Shown: positions 1 through 6,027, counted from the stretch's first letter. The stretch is DNA of 6,027 nt from Oxalobacteraceae bacterium UBA7693 (GCA_002482715.1 DLGN01000232.1:1-6027); one strand, 5' to 3'. The notes: generated by a model from the letters alone, not told the origin. Program-made: numbers and translations.

Positions 1-1
1 G

Positions 2-847
2 GTTGCAGAACAATTGGCTTCCGCTAAGCGCAATTTTGAGGTTGGTACACAAACGATTACAGATACGCATGAAGCGCAGTCACAATATGACTTAATCACG
101 GCTCAAGAATTAGCAGGCCAAGGTGATTTGGAAGTGAAACGTGCGGCTTTACGTCAAATCATCGGTAAAGAGCGAGGTGATTTAGCGAAGCTGAAAGATG
201 GCGTTCAATTGACAGCACCGGTTCCAGCGCAGATTAACGACTGGGTCAATTCAGCTGAAAAACAGAACTTTGTAGTAGCAACTTCTCAAGTTGGTTTGGA
301 AATTGCACAACGTGAAATTAAAAAGAGTCGCGCAGGTCATTTGCCAACTTTGGATTTGACTGCGACAGCAGGGCGAAATTCCGTGAACGCAAGCGTAGCA
401 TCGCCATCTGGTTATTCCAAGCCTAAGACGATCGGTGTGACATTGAATGTACCGATTTTCGCTGGTTTTGGTACCGATAGCAAAGTTCGTGAATTGATCG
501 CTTTGGAAGATAAGGCACGTAACGACTTGGAAACTGCACGCCGTAATGCTGCACAAGCTGCGCGCCAATCTTATATCGGTGTAGTCAGTGGTTTAGCGCA
601 AATTAAAGCCTTCGAGGCGGCTGAAATTTCAAGTCAATCTGCATTAGATTCCACCAAGCTGGGTTATCAAGTTGGTGTGCGTATTAATATCGACGTGTTG
701 AATGCACAGCAAAAATTATCCAACACGCGCCAGAGCTTGGCAAAGGCACGTTACGATTCCATCATGAGTGGATTGCGCTTGAAAGCAGCGGCTGGATCAT
801 TAAAAGAAGCTGATTTGGCTGAGGTTAATGTCTTGTTGGCGCAGTAA
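2..847 (+). CDS. tolC: TolC-family outer membrane efflux/secretion channel, 5' end missing
   Basis: This is the C-terminal part (about 281 residues) of an outer-membrane factor that forms the exit duct for tripartite drug efflux pumps and type I secretion. The frame is open from base 2 (V-A-E-Q-L-A-S-A-K-R), so the TTG at 14 is not a real start. The N-terminal part, including signal peptide and first half-repeat, lies off the window; whole TolC proteins are usually about 420-490 residues. Visible hallmarks are NFEVGTQTITDTHEAQ (end of the first OEP repeat), a barrel strand GVTLNVPIFAGFG near bases 434-472, and the second-repeat helix GYQVGVRINIDVLNAQQ. The latter mirrors the VGTRT.VDVL motif of E. 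coli TolC. Long alanine- and glutamine-rich helical stretches match the periplasmic tunnel. No inner-membrane or adaptor partner is in the window, so the substrate is unknown. The gene ends at TAA 845-847 with a terminator following. Family assignment is secure; orthology to E. coli TolC itself is likely. Confidence 0.9.
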   Translation, partial: VAEQLASAKRNFEVGTQTITDTHEAQSQYDLITAQELAGQGDLEVKRAALRQIIGKERGDLAKLKDGVQLTAPVPAQINDWVNSAEKQNFVVATSQVGLEIAQREIKKSRAGHLPTLDLTATAGRNSVNASVASPSGYSKPKTIGVTLNVPIFAGFGTDSKVRELIALEDKARNDLETARRNAAQAARQSYIGVVSGLAQIKAFEAAEISSQSALDSTKLGYQVGVRINIDVLNAQQKLSNTRQSLAKARYDSIMSGLRLKAAAGSLKEADLAEVNVLLAQ

Positions 848-867
848 ATTATCAGGTATTAGAAAAC

Positions 868-897
868 AAAAAACCCGCTTTATTAAGCGGGTTTTTT
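868..897. terminator. Bidirectional intrinsic terminator between tolC and nrdJ
   Basis: A perfect 13-bp inverted repeat (AAAAAACCCGCTT, loop TATT, AAGCGGGTTTTTT) starts 21 bases after the tolC stop. The GC core is followed by a T run to 898 on the plus strand. On the minus strand the stem ends in six T and is followed by GTTTT. It can therefore stop transcription of tolC and of the convergent nrdJ, whose stop codon is about 42 bases away. The structure is read directly from the sequence; function in both directions is inferred. Confidence 0.92.
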
Positions 898-924
898 TGC
901 GGTCTTAATTTAAGCTTTGTAGTC

Positions 925-942
925 TTGATTGTCTACAATCAA
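925..942. repeat. Perfect 8-bp dyad spanning the nrdJ stop codon
   Basis: TTGATTGT (925-932), two-base centre CT, then ACAATCAA (935-942). The nrdJ stop codon (TGA on the minus strand, plus 939-941) lies inside the right arm. No T run follows on either strand, so it is not a standard intrinsic terminator. A second small palindrome, CTTAATTTAAG, lies at 904-914. Role unknown; it may only add 3' end structure to the nrdJ message. Confidence 0.6.
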
Positions 943-3428
943 CCACATGCACCAACATAGCCGCATGAAATACAGCGCGAACAACCATCGATTTTTTGCA
1001 AAGCATATGCTCCACAGTCAGGGCATTTTTTACCTGTTGCGGTATAGGTCATCGGTGTAGATTCAACTTCATAGGCCAGATCATCCATGCTGTAAGCCAG
1101 CTGTTTGTTTTTGAATTTTTCTGCCAGAACGACGATAGGAACTTGATTGCCACTCGCATCAAGGAAACCCCGTTTCATCAATATTCTTTGTAATGAGTAG
1201 CCAATTGCAGCGACTTCTGATTCGTGAAACAACGGTGCTTGTGAGCCATCATCTTTGGTGATCATACCGCAGCGTACAGTACCTTTATCCCAAACTACTT
1301 CGCGCATATCGGCAAGTGCTTTTGCAATCGAACCACCTGATCGCGCAGCCATAGACAGCAGACGCATGCTGGCAGAAATCCATTGTTGGCCATCGTTCTT
1401 CTGTCCTGCTGGCATGAAGAACTCAAATGGGCGTTCTATCGTTGCTGGCTCGCCGCCAACGATGCCTTGTACATGAATGAAGCTCACTGTCAGATAGACC
1501 GTTTTTTTACCTTCATAGGTCATGTATTGAACTTTTGAAGTGACGGATTCGAAATCGCCGAATGGACGCCCATCAAATTGCTTGCGTAGTAAGTCATCGT
1601 CTGGAACCAATTTTGTTGCGGGTGTTGTAGCCTCTGTGCTCACGGATAATACGCTACCGAGAATATTGTTTGGTCTATAGGTTGCCAATCCTTTAAGGCC
1701 AGCTCGCCATGCATCTAGATACAGATTTTGGAAGTCTTCATATGGATAATCCGCTGGCACGTTGACGGTCTTGGAAATCGCAGAGTCGACATAAGGTTGC
1801 ACTGCTTGCAGCATCATCATGTGGTCATTGGCAGACATATTGAGTGCAGTGACAAAAGCCGCAGGCAATTTACTATCATCAGAAACATCGTTGCCGAGAT
1901 GGCGATACAGACGCCATGCATGATCTGCCACCTCATAAATTTTACTGTCGCCAACTGCCATGCGTTTTTTGCGGTTATACACCCAAGAAAATGCAGGTTC
2001 GATACCATTTGATGCATTATCTGCGAAAGCCAATGTGATGGTACCAGTTGGAGCAATCGATAATAAATGTGAATTGCGCAGGCCATGCTGTGCTATTTGT
2101 TGACGCAGTGCGTCGGGTAAGCGTTGGGCAAATGCACCTTGTAAATAGCGTTCGCTGTCAAATAGTGGGAATGCGCCTTTTTCTTTGGCAAGTTCGACGG
2201 ATGAGAAATAGGCGGTATCGCGCATAACTTCAGCAACATTTTGTGCGAAAGCACGGCCTGCTGCGGAGTCGTAACGTAAGCCTAGCATCACCATGACACT
2301 GCCTAAGCCTAAAAAGCCCAGTCCAACGCGGCGTTTTGACATCGCTTCATCTTGTTGCTGTTGAAGTGGCCATGCGGTTGCATCCAGCACATTGTCTAAC
2401 ATACGAGTAGCAACTGCGACGACGGCTTGAAATGCCTCAAAGTCAAAGCTCGCTTGTTCAGTGAAAGCTGATTTTGCAAATCGTGTGAGATTGATTGAGC
2501 CGAGGCAGCAGCAGCCATAATCTGGTAGTGGTTGCTCGCCACAAGGATTGGTCGCTTCAATTGTTTCGCAGTAGTACAAATTGTTTTCTGCGTTAATGCG
2601 AGATAAAAATAAGATGCCAGGTTCCGCATGATCGTAAGTCGATTTCATGACGGCATCCCATAGATCACGTGCTTTCACGGTCTGATAAATCCACAAGCCA
2701 GATTCACCCTGATAAGCACCTGCATCCTTTTTATCTTTGCTAGGTTCTGCTTTATGTGTCAGGGTAAAGTCGGTGTCGTTAGCGACGGCGTTCATGAATT
2801 CGTCGGTTACGCCAATGGAAATATTAAAATTAGTTAGGCCACCTTGATCTTTTGCGTGAATGAATTCAAGAATATCTGGATGGTCGCAACGAAGCACGCC
2901 CATCTGCGCGCCGCGACGCGCACCCGCTGATTCTACGGTTGAACAAGATGCATTGAATACTTGCATGAAAGATACTGGGCCAGAAGCGCGTGAGCGGGTA
3001 CCTCTTACCAGCGCGTCTTTCGGGCGTATGGTCGAAAAATCGTAGCCAACACCGCCACCGCGACGCATGGTTTCAGCAGCATCTGAAAGTGCGGTGTAAA
3101 TGCCTGGTTTGCCATCCGTTGTGCTGGAAACTGAGTCTCCAACTGGTTGTACGAAGCAATTGATCAGGGTTGCGTGTAAATCCATGCCCGCAGCGGAATT
3201 AATGCGACCAGCTGGGACGAAGCCATTTTTTTGTGCCCATAAGAACTTTTCTTCGTAATAGGCTTGGTAGTCAGGCGCCTCGACGGTCGCTAATGCTTTT
3301 GCAACGCGTGCTTGTACATCGTGAATGCTTGATTCATCGCCTTTTGCATACTTTTCAAGAAGTACGTCTAGAGAGATTTCTTGCGGAGACATATCAGTAA
3401 TTCCTAGCATTTTTTCGTTGGCATTCAT
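939..3428 (-). CDS. nrdJ: Adenosylcobalamin-dependent (class II) ribonucleotide reductase
   Basis: This 829-residue cytoplasmic enzyme reduces ribonucleotides to 2'-deoxyribonucleotides. It uses a thiyl radical generated from coenzyme B12, so it needs neither oxygen nor a di-iron cofactor. The barrel shows NCFVQPV (Cys91) and TNPCGEQPL (Asn294, Cys296 as predicted radical cysteine, Glu298). GCCCLGSINL follows; Cys307 aligns by spacing with the second redox cysteine of the Thermotoga enzyme. The phosphate-binding-type loop APTGTI is at 459-464. Residues about 630-750 resemble the TSCPD domain found in NrdJ. The tail is a cysteine-rich zinc-finger-like module (C802, C805, C816, C819, C822, C828); such tails support catalytic turnover in class II enzymes. 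No N-terminal ATP-cone is visible, so overall allosteric activity control is probably absent. The gene stands alone, convergent with tolC and divergent from feoA. The start is uncertain: ATG at 3428 lacks a good ribosome site, whereas Met13 (3390-3392) has AGGA 9 bases upstream. Confidence 0.95.
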   Translation of the reverse strand: MNANEKMLGITDMSPQEISLDVLLEKYAKGDESSIHDVQARVAKALATVEAPDYQAYYEEKFLWAQKNGFVPAGRINSAAGMDLHATLINCFVQPVGDSVSSTTDGKPGIYTALSDAAETMRRGGGVGYDFSTIRPKDALVRGTRSRASGPVSFMQVFNASCSTVESAGARRGAQMGVLRCDHPDILEFIHAKDQGGLTNFNISIGVTDEFMNAVANDTDFTLTHKAEPSKDKKDAGAYQGESGLWIYQTVKARDLWDAVMKSTYDHAEPGILFLSRINAENNLYYCETIEATNPCGEQPLPDYGCCCLGSINLTRFAKSAFTEQASFDFEAFQAVVAVATRMLDNVLDATAWPLQQQQDEAMSKRRVGLGFLGLGSVMVMLGLRYDSAAGRAFAQNVAEVMRDTAYFSSVELAKEKGAFPLFDSERYLQGAFAQRLPDALRQQIAQHGLRNSHLLSIAPTGTITLAFADNASNGIEPAFSWVYNRKKRMAVGDSKIYEVADHAWRLYRHLGNDVSDDSKLPAAFVTALNMSANDHMMMLQAVQPYVDSAISKTVNVPADYPYEDFQNLYLDAWRAGLKGLATYRPNNILGSVLSVSTEATTPATKLVPDDDLLRKQFDGRPFGDFESVTSKVQYMTYEGKKTVYLTVSFIHVQGIVGGEPATIERPFEFFMPAGQKNDGQQWISASMRLLSMAARSGGSIAKALADMREVVWDKGTVRCGMITKDDGSQAPLFHESEVAAIGYSLQRILMKRGFLDASGNQVPIVVLAEKFKNKQLAYSMDDLAYEVESTPMTYTATGKKCPDCGAYALQKIDGCSRCISCGYVGACG
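3402..3405 (-). promoter_or_regulatory. Ribosome binding site supporting an internal nrdJ start
   Basis: On the minus strand AGGA lies 9 bases before the ATG of Met13 (3392-3390), from which the conserved SPQEISLDVLLEKYAKGDE segment begins. The upstream ATG at 3428-3426 is preceded only by an A-rich run and CCCC, with no Shine-Dalgarno match. This favours a protein 12 residues shorter (817 aa), but the longer start cannot be excluded. Confidence 0.4.
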
Positions 3429-3479
3429 GGGGTTTTTTTCTTAGAAGAGGAGAGGCTTTGCAGCAGAAAGGAATGCTTC

Positions 3480-3485
3480 ATTATA
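3480..3485 (-). promoter_or_regulatory. Candidate -10 element of the nrdJ promoter
   Basis: The minus strand reads TATAAT exactly at 3485-3480. This predicts a start of transcription near 3473 and a leader of about 45 bases (about 80 to the alternative Met13 start). No good -35 hexamer lies at 16-18 bases spacing; the sequence there is AAGGAA or CAAGGA. If real, the promoter would probably need an activator, and the dyad at 3516-3554 lies at roughly -43 to -81 relative to that start. This is a motif match only. Confidence 0.4.
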
Positions 3486-3515
3486 GACCTCTATCATGTT
3501 TTTTCCTTGATTGGA

Positions 3516-3554
3516 CTCAATTTAGGATCGCTAGAAATTTTCTAATGAATTGAG
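3516..3554. repeat. Nested dyad upstream of nrdJ
   Basis: The outer arms are CTCAATT (3516-3522) and AATTGAG (3548-3554). Inside them lies a second palindrome, TAGAAA-T-TTTCTA (3532-3544). The arrangement is too AT-rich and lacks a T tract for a terminator. Its position just upstream of the putative nrdJ -35 region fits a regulator binding site, but I recognise no known operator in it. Confidence 0.5.
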
Positions 3555-3665
3555 CAAGTTCTGGATATCGGGATTATTGGTTTGGAGAGGTTTTTCATTG
3601 ATCCCTATAATCATTCACCAGCATTTTCTTGTTTGTCGTAAATATTTTATAAACTATTGATCTTG

Positions 3666-3696
3666 CGTAAGAGATTTGACCTTACGAGAAGCTCGT
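3666..3696. repeat. Two overlapping short inverted repeats upstream of the feo promoter
   Basis: CGTAAG (3666-3671) pairs with CTTACG (3681-3686) across 9 bases. ACGAG (3684-3688) pairs with CTCGT (3692-3696) across AAG. The two share bases 3684-3686, so they could not both form fully. They end 7 bases before the feo -35 and may be an operator-like element or chance. Confidence 0.35.
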
Positions 3697-3702
3697 CTTT
3701 GA

Positions 3703-3731
3703 TTTACATAAGAATGATTCTCGTTTATAGT
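3703..3731 (+). promoter_or_regulatory. Sigma70-type promoter of feoAB
   Basis: The -35 is TTTACA (3703-3708, five of six to TTGACA), the spacer is exactly 17 bases, and the -10 is TATAGT (3726-3731, five of six to TATAAT). Transcription would start near 3738, giving a leader of about 30 bases to the feoA ATG at 3769. This distance also supports the long FeoA start. The promoter is inferred from motif quality and position. Confidence 0.65.
3710..3728. promoter_or_regulatory. Fur-box-like operator in the feo promoter
   Basis: The 19-base window at 3710-3728 matches the classical Fur consensus GATAATGATAATCATTATC at 11 of 19 positions. Its core at 3713-3725, starting AATGAT, matches the central 13 bases at 10 of 13. 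A perfect palindrome AGAAT-G-ATTCT (3711-3721) lies within it. It sits between -35 and -10 and overlaps the -10, where bound Fe-Fur would block RNA polymerase. Fur control of feo is well established in other proteobacteria; here it is inferred. Confidence 0.55.
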
Positions 3732-3768
3732 TTTGCTTCGAGAGAAACTTCTTTAAGAGCGCAAGACC

Positions 3769-4122
3769 ATGAACTCAGCAAATATCAAGATAGCAATGCA
3801 TACAGATATCGATGCCCAACCGCAGGTAGCATCTGTTCGTACTTCGCATGTGGGCTCCGAACGTATCAAAAGTCTGTCTGAAATTATGATTGGTGAGAAA
3901 TGTGTTGTTCGTCAATTGGTCGCACCAACTGATATGCCAGAGTGGCAAACGCAGTTAGAAGATATTGGCTTTATCGCAGGCGAGCCCGTGACATTGATGG
4001 CACGAGGTGCATTAGGTGGTGATCCATTGGTCATTCGAATAGGTCTATCGACTTTTGCCCTACGTAAAGCAGAAGCAGCTTGTGTGTTAGTGAATGTTTT
4101 GCAAGATAAGGTTGCTGCATGA
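3769..4122 (+). CDS. feoA: FeoA, small SH3-like cytoplasmic partner of the FeoB iron transporter
   Basis: FeoA is a small cytoplasmic protein with an SH3-like beta-barrel that assists FeoB-driven Fe(II) uptake. The core runs from about residue 35 to 112: SLSEIMIGEKCVVRQL, then LEDIGFIAGEPVTLMARGALGGDPLVIRIG, and finally FALRKAEAACVLV. The L..IGF..G..V and GDP..IR..G..ALR patterns are typical of FeoA. At 117 residues it is longer than the usual 75-90, because of about 34 extra N-terminal residues that resemble nothing I know. I keep the ATG at 3769 because it lies about 30 bases from the predicted transcription start and has AAGAG 9 bases upstream. Neither Met10 nor Met40 has a better ribosome site, and a Met40 start would cut into the core domain. 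The gene is first in the operon; its TGA overlaps the feoB ATG, so translation is probably coupled. Confidence 0.92.
   Translation: MNSANIKIAMHTDIDAQPQVASVRTSHVGSERIKSLSEIMIGEKCVVRQLVAPTDMPEWQTQLEDIGFIAGEPVTLMARGALGGDPLVIRIGLSTFALRKAEAACVLVNVLQDKVAA
4108..4111 (+). promoter_or_regulatory. feoB ribosome binding site inside the feoA end
   Basis: AAGG lies 7 bases before the feoB ATG (4119-4121), within the last codons of feoA. Together with the ATGA overlap it fixes the feoB start and points to coupled translation. Confidence 0.6.
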
Positions 4123-5999
4123 AACAAGTAAAGCCTTCGGTAGTCCATTTTCATGCGAGTGGTCCATTAGTTGCCTTAGTTGGAAACCCAAATTGCGGTA
4201 AAACAGCATTATTTAATCTGCTGACTGACAGTAAACAGAAGGTGGCGAACTACGCCGGTGTTACTGTTGAGAGGAAAGAAGGGCGGTTTAAAACAGCGTC
4301 CGATAAAACCATACGCGTATTGGATTTGCCAGGTACATATAGTTTGCACCCACGTTCGCCAGATGAACGGGTAACGCATGATGTGTTGTATGGGAATGCG
4401 GTAGGCGAGAAGCGTCCAGATTACGTTGTTTGTGTTGTCGATGCGACTAACTTGCGTCGTAGTTTGCGTTTGGTGATTGCGGTTCAGCGACTTGGAATTC
4501 CTTGCATGGTGGCGCTGAACATGACCGATATGGCTGAGCAGCGCGGTGTACATGTTGATGAACAAGCCTTGGCGCAAGAACTCGGCGTTCCTGTCGTGCG
4601 TACTGTGGGTATCCGGCAGGGCGGTGAAGCTGAGTTGAAGGCGATGTTGGAAAATGTAGGATCGCTGAATCAAGCAAGTAGTCAGGCACATCTGAATGAT
4701 ACAGATCCGACCGTGCAATCGCACACCGATCTCGACCACGAACGTGTGCGTCAGATTTTATCCAAGCTGGGCTTGGATGACATTATTCCCCATACGGCCA
4801 GCGATAAAATTGATCGCGTCGTTTTGCACCCGTTTGCTGGACCATTTTTATTGGCACTTATTTTGTTCTTGGTGTTTCAGGCCGTATTTGCCTGGGCAAA
4901 TGTACCGATGGACATGATTAAAGATGCGACTGAATGGTTGGGTGAAACCGTTTCTGGCTTGTTGCCGGAGGGATGGTTGCAAAGCCTGATTGTGAACGGA
5001 ATTATTGCTGGTGCTGGCGGTGTAATCGTTTTCCTGCCACAGATTTTGATCTTGTTTTTCTTTATTTTGATCTTGGAAGAATCGGGTTACTTACCTCGAG
5101 CCGCATTTTTGCTTGACCGTTTAATGGGCGGCGTCGGTTTGTCTGGACGCTCTTTTATCCCACTGCTTTCAAGTTTTGCCTGTGCAATTCCAGGCATTAT
5201 GGCCGCGCGTACGATCGCCAATCCACGTGATCGCATGGTGACTATTTTGATCGCACCATTGATGACTTGTTCTGCACGCTTGCCTGTGTATGCCTTGTTG
5301 ATTGGGGCATTTGTTCCTCAGCGCGAAGTCTGGGGATTTTTTGAGTTACAGGGATTAGTATTGTTCGCTTTATATGGCGCAGGCATCATTGGTGCTTTGG
5401 CCGTCGCATGGGTATTAAAACGCTTCACCGCAAAAAGTCAGATCCGTACATTGATGATGGAATTGCCTAGCTATCATTTACCAACAGTGAGAAATGTCTT
5501 AATTGGTCTGAAGCAGCGTGTGGTCATTTTTATGAGCAGGGTGGGTGGCATTATCATGATTATGACGATTGCCCTATGGTTCCTTGCTAGTTATCCAGGT
5601 GCCCCAGATGGTGCAACTGGCGCTGCAATTGAGTACAGTTTTGCGGGTTACATAGGTAAGGCATTGGCGGTAGTATTTGAACCTATTGGTTTTAACTGGC
5701 AAATTAGTATCGCGTTGGTGCCAGGTATGGCGGCGCGTGAAGTTGCAGTGAGTTCTTTGGGGACGGTCTACGCGTTGGCTGCCGCAAGCAGTGATACGGC
5801 GGAAGCATTAGCACCATTGATTGCGCAACAATGGAGTTTGGCCACAGCACTATCTTTATTAGCTTGGTATGTATTTGCGCCGCAGTGCCTGTCCACACTA
5901 GCAACCGTTAAGCGCGAAACTGGTGGCTGGAAAATGCCGATTATCATGGCGACTTATTTGTTTGCATTGGCTTATCTGGCGCAATTCGATAGGTTATAA
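4119..5999 (+). CDS. feoB: FeoB ferrous iron transporter, GTPase fused to membrane domain
   Basis: FeoB is the inner-membrane permease for Fe(II), with a cytoplasmic N-terminal G-protein domain. Visible G motifs are G1 GNPNCGKT (22-29), the G2 threonine T49 in NYAGVTVERKEG, G3 DLPG (69-72), G4 NMTD (134-137), and a divergent G5 region near TVGIRQGG (162-169). A helical linker (about 200-235) leads into a polytopic membrane domain from about 238 to 622. It contains two repeated gate-type halves: RSFIPLLSSFACAIPGIMAART (344-365, Cys355) with LMTCSARLPVY (381-391, Cys384), and the later LVPGMAAREVAVSSL (533-547). The C-terminal FAPQCLSTLATVKRETG is also typical. At 626 residues it lacks the longer C-terminal extension of the 773-residue E. 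coli protein, as do many other FeoB proteins. No feoC is visible, though the window ends 28 bases later. The last 8 codons fall in or beside an inverted repeat running to the window edge. The protein appears complete. Confidence 0.96.
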   Translation: MKQVKPSVVHFHASGPLVALVGNPNCGKTALFNLLTDSKQKVANYAGVTVERKEGRFKTASDKTIRVLDLPGTYSLHPRSPDERVTHDVLYGNAVGEKRPDYVVCVVDATNLRRSLRLVIAVQRLGIPCMVALNMTDMAEQRGVHVDEQALAQELGVPVVRTVGIRQGGEAELKAMLENVGSLNQASSQAHLNDTDPTVQSHTDLDHERVRQILSKLGLDDIIPHTASDKIDRVVLHPFAGPFLLALILFLVFQAVFAWANVPMDMIKDATEWLGETVSGLLPEGWLQSLIVNGIIAGAGGVIVFLPQILILFFFILILEESGYLPRAAFLLDRLMGGVGLSGRSFIPLLSSFACAIPGIMAARTIANPRDRMVTILIAPLMTCSARLPVYALLIGAFVPQREVWGFFELQGLVLFALYGAGIIGALAVAWVLKRFTAKSQIRTLMMELPSYHLPTVRNVLIGLKQRVVIFMSRVGGIIMIMTIALWFLASYPGAPDGATGAAIEYSFAGYIGKALAVVFEPIGFNWQISIALVPGMAAREVAVSSLGTVYALAAASSDTAEALAPLIAQQWSLATALSLLAWYVFAPQCLSTLATVKRETGGWKMPIIMATYLFALAYLAQFDRL

Positions 6000-6027
6000 A
6001 AGACGCCAGATAAGCCAATGCAAACAA
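5958..6027. repeat. Perfect 24-bp inverted repeat at the window end
   Basis: Bases 5958-5981, inside feoB, are exactly repeated as their reverse complement at 6004-6027, separated by 22 bases that include the feoB stop TAA (5997-5999). The right arm reaches the last base of the window, so the repeat may be longer. The stem is only moderately GC-rich and no T run is visible. Copying coding sequence exactly in reverse suggests a fold-back artefact at a contig end. A genuine stop-overlapping hairpin or terminator is the alternative. Confidence 0.9.

Larger units (their letters stand above)
3429..3768. other. Divergent nrdJ-feoA intergenic regulatory region (340 bases)
   Basis: This AT-rich stretch has no supportable gene. 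From the nrdJ side it holds a candidate minus-strand -10 (3480-3485), a nested dyad (3516-3554), a weak plus-strand promoter-like pair (TGGAGA 3583-3588, TATAAT 3606-3611) and an AT tract around 3638-3655. Two short overlapping inverted repeats follow at 3666-3696, then the main feo promoter with its Fur-like site (3703-3731). No tRNA-like fold, B12-box motif or insertion-sequence end is apparent. Confidence 0.75.

Noticed and set aside
14..16. TTG at 14 as the tolC start
   Set aside because: The frame is open to the left edge and already encodes TolC-like residues (VAEQLASAKRNFEVG), so the gene is cut by the window.
306..308. Triple-cysteine run in NrdJ (residues 306-308, bases about 2505-2513) as a sign of sequence error
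   Set aside because: The coordinates given are those of the residues, with approximate bases in the text. The frame continues cleanly into LGSINL and the middle cysteine fits the expected redox position, so it is a normal variant of the family motif.
251..568. 105-codon minus-strand frame inside tolC
   Set aside because: It is antisense to a well-supported coding region, with a composition (many Cys, Ser and Arg) typical of a shadow frame.
2396..2629. Minus-strand 77-codon frame and other short frames within nrdJ
   Set aside because: They overlap the catalytic-barrel coding sequence in other frames and have no family signature.
3429..3660. Cobalamin riboswitch or NrdR boxes upstream of nrdJ
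   Set aside because: A B12-dependent enzyme made this worth checking, but I see no B12-box-like conserved segment and no pair of ACACTATATATAGTGT-type sites on the minus strand.
3657..3881. 74-codon plus-strand frame overlapping the feo promoter and feoA start
   Set aside because: It runs through the promoter elements and overlaps feoA in another frame. It has no ribosome site and its protein is not recognisable.
4209..4739. 176-codon open frame on the minus strand inside feoB
   Set aside because: It lies fully antisense to the GTPase domain of a clear feoB. Its protein shows no recognisable domain, and no ribosome site or promoter is evident.

Overview
The window most likely comes from a betaproteobacterium of the order Burkholderiales. 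An Oxalobacteraceae-type genome of moderate GC is my best guess, inferred from protein style without any database search. It holds four genes of ordinary chromosomal character and no sign of a mobile element, CRISPR array, phage gene, tRNA or rRNA.

Layout. Bases 2-847 (+) are the 3' part of a TolC-family outer-membrane channel gene whose 5' end lies off the window. A strong hairpin at 868-897 separates it from the convergent gene at 939-3428 (-), a class II (adenosylcobalamin-dependent) ribonucleotide reductase, nrdJ. A 340-base intergenic region (3429-3768) divides nrdJ from the divergent operon feoA (3769-4122, +) and feoB (4119-5999, +). These two overlap by ATGA and encode ferrous iron uptake. 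The window ends 28 bases after feoB, and its last 24 bases are an exact reverse complement of the 3' end of feoB.

Regulation. The intergenic region contains a good sigma70-type promoter for feo (TTTACA, 17 bases, TATAGT). A Fur-box-like sequence sits across its spacer and -10, which fits iron repression. A TATAAT hexamer on the minus strand, about 50 bases upstream of nrdJ, may be its -10. A nested dyad of unknown role lies just upstream of it. I see no cobalamin riboswitch and no NrdR-box pair there.

How the genes relate. nrdJ makes deoxyribonucleotides with a B12 radical rather than an iron centre, while feoAB imports Fe(II). The divergent pairing suggests, but does not prove, a link through iron or oxygen status. 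tolC looks unrelated to the other genes. I did not find a clearly new system. The items most worth a second look are the terminal inverted repeat (quite possibly an assembly or amplification artefact), the Fur-type feo promoter, and the unexplained dyads in the nrdJ-feo intergenic region.
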